Shown piece by piece: positions 1-12,000 of a DNA stretch of 64,000 nucleotides; positions within the stretch are counted from its first letter, which is position 1; each line of letters opens with the position of its first letter. The translations under genes were made by a program, and so were the position numbers. The DNA comes from Eurosta solidaginis (taxonomy: Eukaryota > Arthropoda > Insecta > Diptera > Tephritidae), in contig NC_090320.1 in the NCBI RefSeq assembly GCF_040869045.1, forward strand, positions 247,318,978-247,382,977. The letters run 5' to 3'. The notes under the pieces are model-generated. The model saw only the letters and a list, made by a program, of their open reading frames with translations. It did no database searches and was not told the DNA's origin.

Positions 1-71
1 CATAAACGGTTGCATGGAAGCCTGGTTTGTCCTTGGTTAGACTTGGTCCCGACGAAAATTAACAATTTAAA

Positions 72-206
72 GCCAACTTGCAGAACGGCAAGTAATTTTT
101 TTAGCTCAGAGTTAGTTTATAAGACTTTTTAAAAATGTATGACTTTTATACCTCTTGTCAGGTTAACTCTAAGTTATAAAGTTAACTGGCCGTTCTGAAA
201 GTTGGC
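72..206. repeat. Short palindromic MITE-like repeat
   Basis: The ends are inverted copies: GCCAACTTGCAGAACGGC at the left and its near-perfect complement (through GGCCGTTCTGAAAGTTGGC) at the right. A second inverted block, around the 'gagttag' and 'taactct' motifs, lies inside. The whole would fold into one hairpin of about 135 nt. There is no coding potential. It resembles a small nonautonomous DNA element, but no target duplication was clear, so the superfamily is unknown. Confidence 0.6.
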
Positions 207-374
207 CAAAAAAACATATTTTCAATAGAATTACTTTTAAAAAATATTTCTAACAAAACTTTAGGATGCATTATAGCTAAAATGACAAACTGCGGATAAG
301 GTATTAACTGGAATAAATTTTTAGAGTAAGCAGAATATTCAATGAAGAACATAATACACAAAGCGATCAAAGAA

Positions 375-812
375 CACTCCAGCGTACTGCTGTTTGGCGT
401 TACTCAAAGAGGAAAAAATATTGATAGCAGAAAAGAAAACGTTTTAGAAGCGGCGAAACCCCAAGGACTTCGGGACATAGAAACATTCACGGACCAAGCA
501 GAAGTAGTATAACAAAAAGCTCATCTGTATAATAAAGAAGATTCAGACTCCAAACATCAAAGTCCACGTACATTCGATGTAGGAGATTATGTAGTATTTT
601 CTAACATAAGCTCTCAAATAGAACAATCTAGCAAACTCATACCGAAATTCAAGAGACCCTACAGAATATACAAAATTCTAGAAAACGAACGTTATCTGGT
701 TGAAGATTTAAAGGGTGTCCAATAGACACAAATTCCCTATTAAGGTATATGGTCAATTGAAAACTTGAAGCCATGGTTCACTCATAAGAAAAACTGTGAC
801 AAAGATAACTAA
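375..812 (+). pseudogene. Ty3/gypsy-type integrase C-terminal remnant
   Basis: One reading frame runs from about 375 to a stop at 810-812 and is broken by in-frame stops at 510, 723 and 741. It keeps the hallmark end of gypsy-group integrases: a LLFGVTQRG-like segment, an FDVGDYVVFSN stretch, then PKFKRPYRIYKILENERYLV and a terminal ENLKPWF motif. These correspond to the GPY/F-type module after the catalytic core, which binds DNA during integration. The catalytic core, reverse transcriptase and gag are not present upstream, so this is a decayed 3' end of pol. No matching LTR was recognised beside it. The family is firm; the subgroup is not. Confidence 0.75.
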
Positions 813-1308
813 ACGTAAAAGATAAAAACAGTATTATGTTTTTACGTAACAAAATCGTATTATGTTATCAAAACGTATGCAATTAGTATTATACACGAGA
901 TATTGTTATTGACAAAGAATAAGTGGATTCCAATTTATCAGGATGGCCAAACCGTAGTAGGACTGGGTATAAGGTTTTAGTACAAAACAACTCAGACTAT
1001 CTGGCATCACTGTTCGATTAAACTTAAAGCATCCTTGTAACTTGTAAGCACTCTTGTGAATGTAGCGGTTGGATACCTAATTGCATAAGATTTAAGGAAG
1101 TATATATTAAATCTTGAAGCTATTTTTTATAAAAAAACTTATTTTTTGTTTAATCTATATCCATTGGAAAGGGGTTCCGTTGTTACCGCATTGAACCACA
1201 ACGCCGCAATCGTTCCAATTTAATCAGTTATATACCCTGTCGGAAAATCAACAAAATAATATGAATCAGCTTTTTTTAAACGGTTTTATTTAGCTTGACT
1301 TGACAGGC
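813..1308. other. Unassigned AT-rich DNA
   Basis: No gene recognised. This could be the untranslated 3' part of the preceding gypsy remnant, but no LTR ends are visible. Confidence 0.4.
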
Positions 1309-1500
1309 CAGCTGGCCGTTGTCAACGAATTTTGTAATGAAAATTTAAGTAACTTCCCGATAAGCTACAAGCTTGAAACTTGGAATATAGTTCAGAACCC
1401 GCTGACAATGCAATAACAAGATTAAAAAAAAAACTCCGATAGATGGCGCATGGATCGAAATATTTCAAAAAATCATATTTGTGGTCCCATTTGGCTCATA
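1309..1500 (+). repeat. Dispersed repeat unit (TAACTTCCCGATAAGC family)
   Basis: It carries the ordered motifs CGAATTTTGTAAT, AAGTAACTTCCCGATAAGCT, CAGAACCC, TGACAATGCAA and GGCGCATGGATCGAAATATTTC. The same order is found on the minus strand at 60195-60350. A weaker form makes up the internal arrays of the foldback elements at 18561-21803 and 28721-29702, and lone pieces occur near 6670 and 7550. It is noncoding and its origin is unknown. Confidence 0.65.
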
Positions 1501-1734
1501 TTTGGAACAAATATTACATACAGTCCGGTAGAAGTGACATCAAAATACTTTGAAGTTCGAGGAGGGACAAGCATACGTGGCGCAGAGTCGAAGAAAGTCT
1601 TTGGAAGGATTATGTATTGAAGACTTATATTGTAACAAATTGTCAGGAAAGAGTCCTTGTGATAATGAGTCACTAAATGAACTAAATAGAACGGGAAATA
1701 ATAGGCAATTAAAAAAAACTAAAAACTTGAAAAT

Positions 1735-2167
1735 AAAATAATTTAAAAAAATTTTAAGTTAAACGGTTTTATTGAAAACAATACTTACATTAAATAAAAA
1801 TACATAATACTAAAAGCTAGAAAATAATTAGCTAGGCACTAGGTACTAGTCATGACACTCCTCATCAATCTAGGGCGTTGATCAGACAATTAAATAAAAG
1901 CGTTGGGCGCATGCAATTTCTAAGAATGTGAGGAGTAGCATAAGCGAATTAAGGTTCAGTTGGTCTTACTTATGACTATCAATAGAAATTTGACGCGTCC
2001 AACGCTTTTATTTAATTGTCTGATCAACGCCCTAGATTGATGAGGAGTGTCATGACTTGTACCTAGGACCTACCTAATTATTTTCTAGCTTTTAGTATTA
2101 TTATTACTTCATGTAAGTATTGTTTTCAATAAAACCGCTTAACTTAAAATTTTTTTAAATTATTTTA
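1735..2167. repeat. Long inverted-repeat (foldback) element
   Basis: The left arm (about 1735-1910) and right arm (about 1991-2167) are nearly perfect inverted copies of about 175 bp. Shared blocks include the AAATTTTTTTAAATT-like outer end, the TCATGACACTCCTCATCAAT block and the GATCAGACAATTAAATAAAA block. The loop of about 80 bp is unrelated. No ORF is present. It is probably a MITE, or two copies inserted head to head. No TSD was resolved. Confidence 0.75.
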
Positions 2168-2669
2168 TTTATATTTTTTTTTGAATTTGTATTTCATTTA
2201 TGTACGTGCAACATGGTATATATGTATATTAATAACATGTATGTATGTTTATCTTCTTTTACTATTTCATCCTTACATATTCTATATGTATGTATGTATA
2301 TACGTAAATGTAATGCATATGTATAAGTAAAGACTTTGTTATAAAATAATAGAATTAGGTTTGTTTACATTTAATGTAAAATCGCCGATGGATACTTGTT
2401 CTTCTTACATATTCATTCATCTATTAATGTATATATGCATGTATGTTGGTAAGTAAGTACGTTTATAGTAATCAAATATTTTATGGATTAAACTCACCTT
2501 TTGTCTAATCCTTTTAAATAAAAAATATGTTAGTATGTTTTAGAACAAATAAAATTGAATAAATATATAACTATGTACCTATATACGTTTATATGCACTT
2601 ACTTGCATACATACAGATGCTTATTTGTACAATCAACCCTAGCTGAGATCATACTGCATGCATACAATC
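2168..2669. other. AT-rich spacer with ATGTATGT microsatellites
   Basis: No gene seen. There are short ATGT/ATGTATAT runs around 2210-2460 and 2570-2610. Confidence 0.5.
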
Positions 2670-3260
2670 CAGGCATGCTTAACCAACGAAACGATATCAT
2701 TTCGTTACGATAATCAACGTTAATAAACGAAACGAAGTCATTTCGTTTCGTTTATTAACGTTAAGATCGTCAAATTAACGAAATGATTTCGTTTCGTTTT
2801 CTGCCATATCAAAACGAAATCAAATCGTTTATGTTGATTATTAATTTCAAACTATGCTGGCAAAGCTGATTGATGGCGGAGTCATTAAAGGTGAAAGCAT
2901 TAGCCAAGCTGATTGCAACTTTTCTCATGAATTTTGACAGTACGAACATTTCTCAGAGTATTTTTGACATTACCACCAACGAATTACACAAACAAATTAC
3001 ATAGTGTTTGTGTGTGTATGTGCGCTCGTTGTTACCACCTTACGGCTTCACCATGGCTATAGCATTGCCAGCACAATTCAAACATAAAGTATCACGTTTT
3101 TGTTAACGTTTTTAACGTTAACGAAAGCTTTTCGTTTCGGTTAAAAACGAGATACAATTTATCTTGATAATTTCTTTATCGATAATATTTCGAAGTGTTT
3201 CAACGGAAACGGTGGAAATTTTTTGATAAACGATTAGCTTAACGTTAAGGTGCATCCCTG
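2670..3260 (+). mobile_element. hAT-type MITE, copy 1
   Basis: The ends are CAGGCATGCTTAAC and the complement of GTTAAGGTGCATCCCTG, an imperfect terminal inverted repeat of the CAGGSATGCA hAT type. It is flanked by a perfect 8-bp direct repeat ATACAATC (2662-2669 and 3261-3268). The ends are rich in AACGAAA/TTTCGTT motifs, which themselves form inverted repeats. A second copy at 52401-52948 is closely similar throughout. There is no ORF, so it depends on a transposase supplied elsewhere. Confidence 0.9.
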
Positions 3261-4384
3261 ATACAATCTATCTATAAATCTTATAAAATAAAGTCGCTAA
3301 ATGCCATGTATGCACATAACTTCACACAGAATGCTCCGATTTTAAAAGGTTTTTTTGCATTTGAACGCTTAGCTACGTGAGATGGTACAGTTCATATAAT
3401 TTGATGGTATATATTATAGGGGCGTGGCAAATTGCCAAAATGTAATAAAAAATCATAAAATTTTTGTTTACACAGCTATAACTCATAAAGGGATGGATGG
3501 ATTTAAAAAATTCTACTTTTCAGTAAAACTTTGAAATATTTACCTTCGATCTGCATCAAAAAAATACTTGATTCCTTTCTTATATCAGCCAAATTGTTTA
3601 AACAAAAGTAACATTTTTATCAAAAAATGCGTATGTGTGTTTGTTCGCTGTGAACTGTCCGCGCGAATTGCTTTTGAGTGAGGCTTGATGCGACACATAC
3701 GTACATATGTACATAGCATTCGCTGCGTTATTTAAATTCGGGCGTAGGGCTATAGGCATGAAAGTAAAGATTCTTTTATTAAGAATTCCAAAAAAATATA
3801 TTTTAGGGTCTTTACGACCTTTATTGAGTCACATCAAAAGTAGAACTAACTTTACAAAAATTATTAACTTATAACTAAACTTAATTAATTGGCCGACTCC
3901 GCTGGCGTCGCTGCTGCGTTTTGCTATTCCGCGAATTAGCCAACTTTAGTTGCGCGTGTTGGGCTTCCTGTTTAAATGAATTGGAGCTTTAATTTGCTGA
4001 CGTCGCGTCTGGCAATTTTGTGGGAAAGTATTGAACTTCCGCTCTAAATAAATTCAAGCTAATTTTGCTGACATTGCTTCTTGAGCTTTTATGTGAAATA
4101 TTGTGCATCAAGAGTTGCATATCCGCTTTACCTGCATTTATTATTGCTTATTAATCATTTATTGTTGTAGCAATTGTTAACATATGCCATGTTAACATGT
4201 ACATATGTATGTATTTTCATATCATATCAGCTTGACATACGTATGTACATACATATTTATGTAACATAAATGGTTAAGAATACATACATCTATTGAAAAA
4301 TAATCTTTCGTTAAAAATATTAAACATTTCCTTAAAATTCTTCAAAAAAGTTTTATTTTTTTGGTATTTTTGCATGTATCACTA
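3261..4384. other. Spacer with a Helitron-like 5' end fragment
   Basis: The stretch TTATAAAATAAAGTCGCT at about 3283-3300 matches the 5' end of the element starting at 4385, so a truncated relative probably begins here. Beyond it, a noncoding stretch runs to 4384. No gene seen. Confidence 0.4.
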
Positions 4385-5988
4385 TCACTACATATTATAA
4401 AACAAAGTCGCTTTTTCTGTCCCATGTCCCTTTGAATGCTTAAACCTTTAAAACTACGCAACGGATTTTCATGCGCTTTTTTTTAATAGATTAGATTGTA
4501 TAATAATATCCATTAAATAGTGGAGAATTACTGTTATTTTTGAAGTTTCTAATGTGATGTATATATGTACATATATAAGAGAAAGTGGTGTTAGTTACAC
4601 TATTTATAACTCAAGAACGGATGAACAAATTTGGCTGAAAATTGGTGGAGGGGTAGCTTAGAACCAGGATAGAGACATAGGATACTTTTTATCCCGTTCT
4701 GGATAGGGTCATGAGATCACAACGTGGACCTGGGTAATCCTGGGATATGTTTGTAAAATGTGGGCATCAAATGGAAGCTGTTTATGTGTACTTTGAGACG
4801 GTGTATTTTTCGTACCCGCGGGTAACTAGGGTCTCGAGATATAAGCGAAAACATGGACGTGGGTACCCCTAGAATGTGTTTATAGAATATGGATAACAAA
4901 TGAAAGCTGTTGATGAGTGCTTTAGTACAGGGTAGTTTTCAAACCAATTGGTGACTAGGGTCTTGAGATATAGGCCAAAATGTGGACCCGGGTACCGCTA
5001 GAATGTGTTTATAGAATATGGATAACAAATGAAAGCTGTTGATGAGTGCTTTAGTAAGGGCAATTTTCATATCTCTTTGTGACTAGGGTCTTGAGATATA
5101 GGCCAAAACGTGGACCAGGGTAACACTAGGATGTGTTTTTACATTATGGGTATCAAATGGAAGCTGTTGATGAGTTCTTTAGTGAAGGGTAGTTTTCATA
5201 CCTATAGGTAACTAGGGTCTCGAGATATAGGCCAAAACGTGGACCAGGGTAACACTAGGATGTGTTTATACATTATGGTTATCAAATTGAAGCTGTTGAT
5301 GTGTGCTTTAGTACAGAGTAATTTATACCGCTGGGTGACTAGGGTCTCGAGATATAGGCCAAAACGTGGATCCGGATACCCCTAGAATGTGTGTGTAATA
5401 TGGATATCAAATGAAAGCTGTTGCTCGGAGCTTTAAAGTAATTTTCATTGTGATATTCGATTTAGTCGCATCAACCTGGCAAAACTGATAAATATGCATG
5501 CGAAGCCGAAAAAAAGCATGAATTGATAATACCCACATACCTATTTATATACGTCCTATTCGATTTGTCTGAAATTTGGTATATAAATTTGCCTATATTA
5601 GTATTTACGATCCTTTTTTCGGGGAAGTAGACCAGAGACGGGCTGGGAATGCGATTAGGACTAGGATTGGGACTGAGACTCGGAGTGGGAACGGAACTCG
5701 GAATGGGACTGGAACAAAATACATACCACCCTCTGGGACTGGAAATAAGGGATGAAGAAGAATGGGAAAAACTTGAGAGAAGAGAAAAGAGGGAAGGATA
5801 AGGAGACTGAGAAAAGATATAGTGAGACGAAAATAGAGATAGATGAAGCGAAAAAGACGGAGGGAGGAGTGAATAAAATGATTAAGAAGAAGTGAAGAGG
5901 GGAGGGCAGAGCTAGAGAGAAAAAGCTTATTAAAATGTATGCAGGTAGACCAAATTTAGTGCAGAACAACGTCTGACGGGTCTGCTAG
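4385..5988 (+). mobile_element. Nonautonomous Helitron-like element
   Basis: It starts with TC after a host A (4384) and ends CTAG before a host T (5989), the A/T insertion rule of Helitrons. Just before the 3' end, GCAGA (5961-5965) can pair with TCTGC (5981-5985) to make a terminal hairpin. The 5' part has the AAACAAAGTCGCTTTTT and ACTACGCAACGGATTTT motifs common in insect rolling-circle elements. Inside are a 130-bp tandem array and a purine-rich tract (about 5740-5930). No Rep/helicase ORF is present. Known: Helitrons leave no TSD. Inferred: the exact 5' base. Confidence 0.65.
4700..5430 (+). repeat. Tandem array, about 130-bp unit, 5-6 copies
   Basis: The phrases 'gagatataggccaaaacgtgg', 'ctaggatgtgtttata' and 'atcaaatggaagctgttgat' recur about every 130 bp (for example the GTGGACC block near 4722, 4853, 4982, 5110, 5237 and 5367). 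The copies are divergent, so the array is old. The unit is recognisably related to the 130-bp units at 9150-10855 and 39425-41100. Confidence 0.8.
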
Positions 5989-7826
5989 TTCTTTCTAAAA
6001 TTATTTCATGCTATTATGACAAAAAACATTTTAATGTAATAACTTATTATTTGGCTTAACTCAAGTTTCCGTTTGTCCATTTTGTACTGAATATATGTAA
6101 AAGGGCAAACGCTTTAAGCTACCTCACTGCACAAGTGATTATACAATTTTTATGTTTAAAAAAACTATTTGGAAAGGCTGGCGACTTAATAACTGATTAA
6201 CAAAAAAGAAACTTAAATTAAATTCAAACCTTTTTTGCAAAGATTTAAAAAAAAATGAGCACGGAAGAGGTCCTGTTATCGCGTTCAATAAAGAAAAAAT
6301 ATTGAGATTATGTGGAGCGCAGCATAAGGCAGCTGATTTTACTTACTTTATATAAGTTTCGTTTGATGTTTTTCGGCCAATTGGAGAATCTTGTAATCTG
6401 TTTTTAGTGACATACATCGGAACCCGTTGACAACTTAGCATAAGGGAAAAAATATCTGCTAGGCTATCCAGGGATCATGAAAATTCTAAAAAAATCCTAA
6501 TATTTTGCTTTCGAGTTTTAAGGAATTTACCGAGTGACCTGAGCCTTTGAAAATAGCTTCGGGCTTTATACGTTGTAATATTTAGGTTGAAAGAGTTTTC
6601 TAGATGGGACTGGGATAGAGGTATTAAGATATATTTAAAAGTCCATTTACAACATGTGGAATCTTGCGAACGATATTTGAGTAACTTTTCGTAGAGCTAG
6701 ATTCTTGAAACTAAGAACATACTTCAGAACCCCATGACAATGCAACATGAGCGGAAAAAAATGTGGTCCAGGGATCATAAAATTTAAAAAAAAAAGTTGA
6801 AAACGCAGAGAACTGTAACTTTAAACAAAGCTTTGAGCTCTATTGTGTTGTAATTGTATCGTATCGGGATACGGGTTCCTGATGGCTGGCAACCTTATCT
6901 GAATTAAATTTCTTTCTAAAACCAGTCTGGCAATACTGCGCTTGCCAGATTGGATTTTGGTTGTGACTTGAGAGATTGATATAAAAAGAGTTTTGATTGT
7001 GACAATTGTAATTAGAGGAATAAAAAGTTGGGTTTTTTCAATAACCATTTTTCTCAACTATAAAAGTTGGCATTACTTTATTTTGTATGAGAAAAGGATA
7101 AGTGTTAAAATATACAGTAATATTTAAGGTCAGGGTCGGGCGCAAGGGGGTTTGGGGGTCTAACCCCTCTCCCCCTATGGGCTTACAACGACTGCATTTT
7201 TTTTTTTCATCAAAAGTGGTAGATGGAAGAGTGCATTTGTTGACTGATAGCCAATACATATGGTAAATGTTTCTCTTTACTCCCGTTTCTATTAGTTTTC
7301 ATCGCAAAACTAGTCTTGACAATAACGGATGCTTACTGTGAGCTTCCATATGTGCAACTCTGTGAAACTCTCAATTCGCTCTTAAGTTCCACATATACTC
7401 TGTTAATATGAGTGAATATGGTGAGTTGAAATGTTCGTTGTATGCACTATAAATGTTGAACATTTTCTGGGGTAGGAGTAACTCTATTAAGGCTTTACCA
7501 TTTACTTAGGCAACAATTTATTTCAGAAAAGAAAACGCTATAAGAACATACTTCAGAACCCCATGACAATGCAACATCAGAGGAAAGAAATTTCACAAGT
7601 TGGTCCAGGGAAATTTTGCTTATGAGCTTTAGGCATTTCCCGATGACCCAGAGACCTGAAACTTAAAATGAAACTTCGGACTTTATTGGGTTATTATATA
7701 AAGGATAAAAGTGTTTTCCAGATAGGAAAAGGATCGAGATATTTAGAGGTATCAAAAATATATAGCCTTTCGATATAATTTTTACCTTAACCAGTACGAT
7801 AGTCTTTGCTCCATTTATATTTATAT
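5989..7826. other. Unassigned DNA with pieces of a dispersed repeat
   Basis: Fragments around 6660-6790 and 7540-7690 carry the CAGAACCCCATGACAATGCA block of the family described at 1309-1500. No coding region is supported elsewhere. Short open frames here have no recognisable domain. Confidence 0.45.
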
Positions 7827-8337
7827 TGTAAGGAATTTAGGGAAATTCCGCTTATACCAAATCTTCTGCTAACTTTCGAGTCACTAAACTGTTGAATAAA
7901 TTACTCCAATATTCAATAATTCAAATGGTTTTTATTAGACTACTTGAAAGTACTTCAAAATAACACTTATACTTCACAACCAACAGCGTGCTTAAATCAA
8001 ACTGATTACGGACTACTCAGCTTCTGCTGCTTTTATACTCTCTGCCCATATTTCTAGACGTTTCTTCTTCTAGAATCCTCTAACTGGTCACTAGCCATAC
8101 GCGCGTGTATTTGTAGTGTGTAACCATATGCGTGTGTATTTGTGAGCGAAGTAGTAGATGATGATGATATGCGTTTGTGAGAATCTCTCTGCTGCTTGTA
8201 TGTATGTGTGTACATGATGATTAATTTGTTTACGTACATACAAGTGTGGCAGCTTGCTTTATTGTTGTTGTGGCTTTATTTACTTAGTAGCAGATTAGTG
8301 ATGTGAGTATCACTTAATGTTACTAATATTCGTCACA
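7827..8337 (-). mobile_element. Solo LTR, gypsy-like family (copy 1)
   Basis: On the minus strand it begins TGTGACGAAT and ends CCTTACA, flanked by ATAT on both sides (7823-7826 and 8338-8341). It contains a TATA-like GTATAAAAG and a downstream AATAAAAACC polyadenylation-like signal, then the conserved TTTATTCAACAGTTTAGTGA block near the 3' end. That block is shared with the LTRs at 54026-54652 and 59504-60033. No internal retroviral ORFs flank it, so it is a solo LTR left by recombination. The ATAT target is typical of some gypsy-group elements. Confidence 0.8.
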
Positions 8338-8446
8338 ATATATTTGTTTCTCATACAAATTTCTACAGTGGTTTTCTCAAAATATATCAAAATTCAATAA
8401 AATTATGTCTTTGTTTAAAAAGACTTTTTTCGGTTCTTCTGGCCCA

Positions 8447-8476
8447 TTTATGTATATAAAGGAAGTACTTAAACAT
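8447..8476 (+). repeat. Terminal fragment of the ACTTCCTTTATAT foldback family
   Basis: The TATATAAAGGAAGTACTTAAA stretch matches the right end of the foldback elements at 18561-21803 and 28721-29702. Confidence 0.4.
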
Positions 8477-9050
8477 TTTTTATTCTCTTTTTATTTGACT
8501 TATTTTGGCTGCTTTTTCCATTTTCATAGGTAAAAGTTTTATAACATTGTTCCGAGCTTTAATCATATCCATTTAAAAATGCAATGCACTGAAAAGCTTT
8601 TTGCATACGTTTTGTTTTCATATTAACGCAGTTCTTTTATTTGCTTTTATTCGCGCAATAAATAAAGCCATCAAAGGTGAAAAATGAATTGCAAATATTA
8701 AATACACTGAATGAAAAGTAAAAGAATACAGGAGAGACACATTTTTATATGAATATGCAAAAAAAAAATGTTTAAATGCATTCATTCACACATGCGTACA
8801 TATTCACACAGACAGGCACACATTTACCTATGAATATGTAGCAGTTTCAGTGACCCTTGTTAAAAAAAAAAAATAGGTAAGGACGGGGTTGTCTTCGACT
8901 GTACCGAAGACTTCATACCTTTCATGAATGGTGCTGAACAATAATCTTATCCCATTCGTAATCTCCAAATAATCGGCTGTATATGATAAGAAATATATAG
9001 TGAACAGATGTACATATGTACCTAAGCGATTTTTAAGATATATACAAAAT

Positions 9051-12000
9051 AAAACAAGTAAGGAAGGCTAAGTTCGGGTGTAACCGAACATTACATACTC
9101 AGTTGGGAGCTATGGTGACAACATAAGGGAAAATAACCATGTCGGAAAATGAACCGAGAGTAACCCTGGAATGTGTTTGTATGACATGTGTATCAAATGG
9201 AAGGTATTAAAAAGTATTTTAAGAGGGCCATAGTTCTATAGGTGGACGCCATGTAGGGATATCGCCATAAAGGTGGACCAGGGCTGAATCTAGAATTTGT
9301 TTGAACGATATGGGTATCAAATGAAAGGTATTAATGAGGGTTTTAAAAGGGCGTGGGCCTAAGTTCTATAGGTGGACGCCTTTTGGAGATATCGCCATAA
9401 AGATGGACCAGGGGTGACTCTAGAATTTGTTTGTACGATATGGGTATCAAATGAAAGGTGTTAATGAGTATTTTAAAAGGGAGTGGGCCTTAGTTATATA
9501 TGTGGACGCCTTTTTGAGATATCACCATAAAGGTGGACCAGGGGTGACTCTAGAATTTGTTTGTACGATATGGGTATCAAATGAAAGGTATTAATGAGGG
9601 TTTTAAAAGGGCGTGGGCCTAAGTTCTATAGGTGGACGCCTTTTGGAGATATCGCCATAAAGATGGACCAGGGGTGACTCTAGAATTTGTTTGTACGATA
9701 TGGGTATCAAATGAAAGGTGTTAATGAGTATTTTAAAAGGGAGTGGGCCTTAGTTCTATATGTGGACGCCTTTTTGAGATATCACCATAAAGGTGGACCA
9801 GGGGTGACTCTAGAATTTGTTTGTACGATATGGGTATCAAATGAAAGGTATTAATGAGGATTTTAAAAGGGCGTGGGCCTAAGTTCTATAGGTGGACGCC
9901 TTTTGGAGATATCGCCATAAAGATGGACCAGGGGTGACTCTAGAATTTGTTTGTACGATATGGGTATCAAATTAAACGTGTTAATGAGTATTTTAAAAGG
10001 GCGTGGGCCTTAGTTCTATAGGTGGACGCCTTTTCGAGATATCGGCATAAAGGTGGGCCAGGGGTGACTCTCGAATTTTTTTGTACGATATGGGTATCAA
10101 ATGAAAGGTGTTAATGAGTATTTTAAAAGGGAGTGGGCCATAGTTCTATAGATGGACGCCATTTAGGGATATCGCCATAAAGGTGGACCAGGGCTGACTC
10201 TAGAATTTGTTTGTACGATATGGGTATCAAATGAAAGGTATTAATGAGGGTTTTAAAAGGGCGTGGGCCTAAGTTCTAAAGGTGGACGCCTTTTCGAGAT
10301 ATCGCCATAAACGTGGACCAGGGGTGACTCTAGAATTTTTTTGTACGATATGGGTATCAAATGAAAGGTATTAATGAGGGTTTTAAAAGGGCGTGGGCCT
10401 AAGTTCTATAGGTGGACGCCTTTTGGAGATATCGCCATAAAGATGGACCAGGGGTGACTCTAGAATTTGTTTGTACGATATGGGTATCAAATTAAACGTG
10501 TTAATGAGTATTTTAAAAGGGCGTGGGCCTTAGTTCTATAGGTGGACGCCTTTTCGAGATATCGGCATAAAGGTGGGCCAGGGGTGACTCTCGAATTTTT
10601 TTGTACGATTGGGTATCAAATGAAAGGTGTTAATGAGTATTTTAAAAGGGAATGGGCCTTAGTTCTATAGGTGGATGCCTTTTCGAGATATCGCCATAAA
10701 GGTGGGCCAGGGGTGACTCTAGAATTTTTTTGTACGATATGGGTATCAAATTAAAGGTGTTAATGAGTATTTTAAAAGGGAGTAGTCCTTAGTAGTATAT
10801 GTGAAGGCGTTTTCGAGATATCGACCAAAATGTGGACCAGGTTGATCCAGAACATCATCTGTCGGATACCGCTAATTTATTTATATATGTAATACCACGA
10901 AGAGTACTCCTTCCAAGATTCCAAGGGCGTTTGATTTCGCCCTGCAAAACTTTTTCATTTTATTCTACTTAATATAGTAGATGTCACACCCATTTTACCA
11001 AGTTTTTTCTAAAGTTATATTTTGCGTCAATAAACCAATACAATTACCATGTTTCGTTCCTTTTTTCGTATTTGGTATATAATTATGGTATTTTTTTCAT
11101 TTTTCGTAATTTTCGATATCGAAAAAGTGGGCGTGGTCATAGTCGGATTTCAGCCATTTTTTACATTAATAAAAAATTAGTTCAGATAAGTACGTGCACT
11201 GAGTTTAGTAAAGATATATCGATTTTTGCTCAATTTATCTTGTTAAAGGCCGAGCGGAAGGACAGACGGTCGACTGTGTATAAAAACTGGGCGTGGCTTC
11301 AAACCGATTTCGCCCTTTTTCACAGAAAACAGTTATCGTCCTAGGAGCTAAGCCTCTACCAAATTTCACAATGATTGGTTAATGTTTGTTCGACTTATGG
11401 CATTAAAAGCATCCTAGACAAATTAAATGAAAAAGGGCGGAGCTACACCCGTTTTGAAATTTTCTTTTATTTTTGTATTTTGTTGCACCATATCATTACT
11501 GGAGTTGAATTTTGGCATAACTTACTTATATGCTGTAAAGATATTAACTTTTCTTTTAAATTTTGAATTTAAAAAATTTTTTTTTTAAAAAGTGGGGGTT
11601 GTCGTTCTCCGATTTTGTTAATTTTTATTAAGCAGACATAAAGTAATAAGAGTAACGTTCCTGCCAAACTTCATCATGATATCTTCAACGACTGCCAAAT
11701 TACAGCTTGCAAAACTTCTAAATTACCTTCATTTAAAAGTGGGCGGTTCCACGCCCATTGTCCAAAATTTTACTAGTTTTCTATTCTGCGTCATAAGCTC
11801 AACTCACCTACCAAGTTTCATCGCTTAATGCGTATTTGGTAATGAATTATCGCACTTTTTCGTTTTTTCGAAATTTTCGATATCGAAAAAGTGGGCGTGG
11901 TTATTGTCCGATATCGTTCAGTTTAAATATCGATCTGAGATGAGTGCCCAGGAACCTACATACCAAATTTCATCAAGATACCTCAAAATTTACTCAAGTT

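Noticed and set aside
5661..5969. 102-codon hydrophobic F/S/L-rich minus-strand frame
   Set aside because: It translates a purine-rich low-complexity tract inside the Helitron-like element; no start context, domain or conservation is visible.
9150..10855. CRISPR-like array
   Set aside because: Units are 130-bp contiguous tandem repeats with no unique spacers, in eukaryotic DNA.
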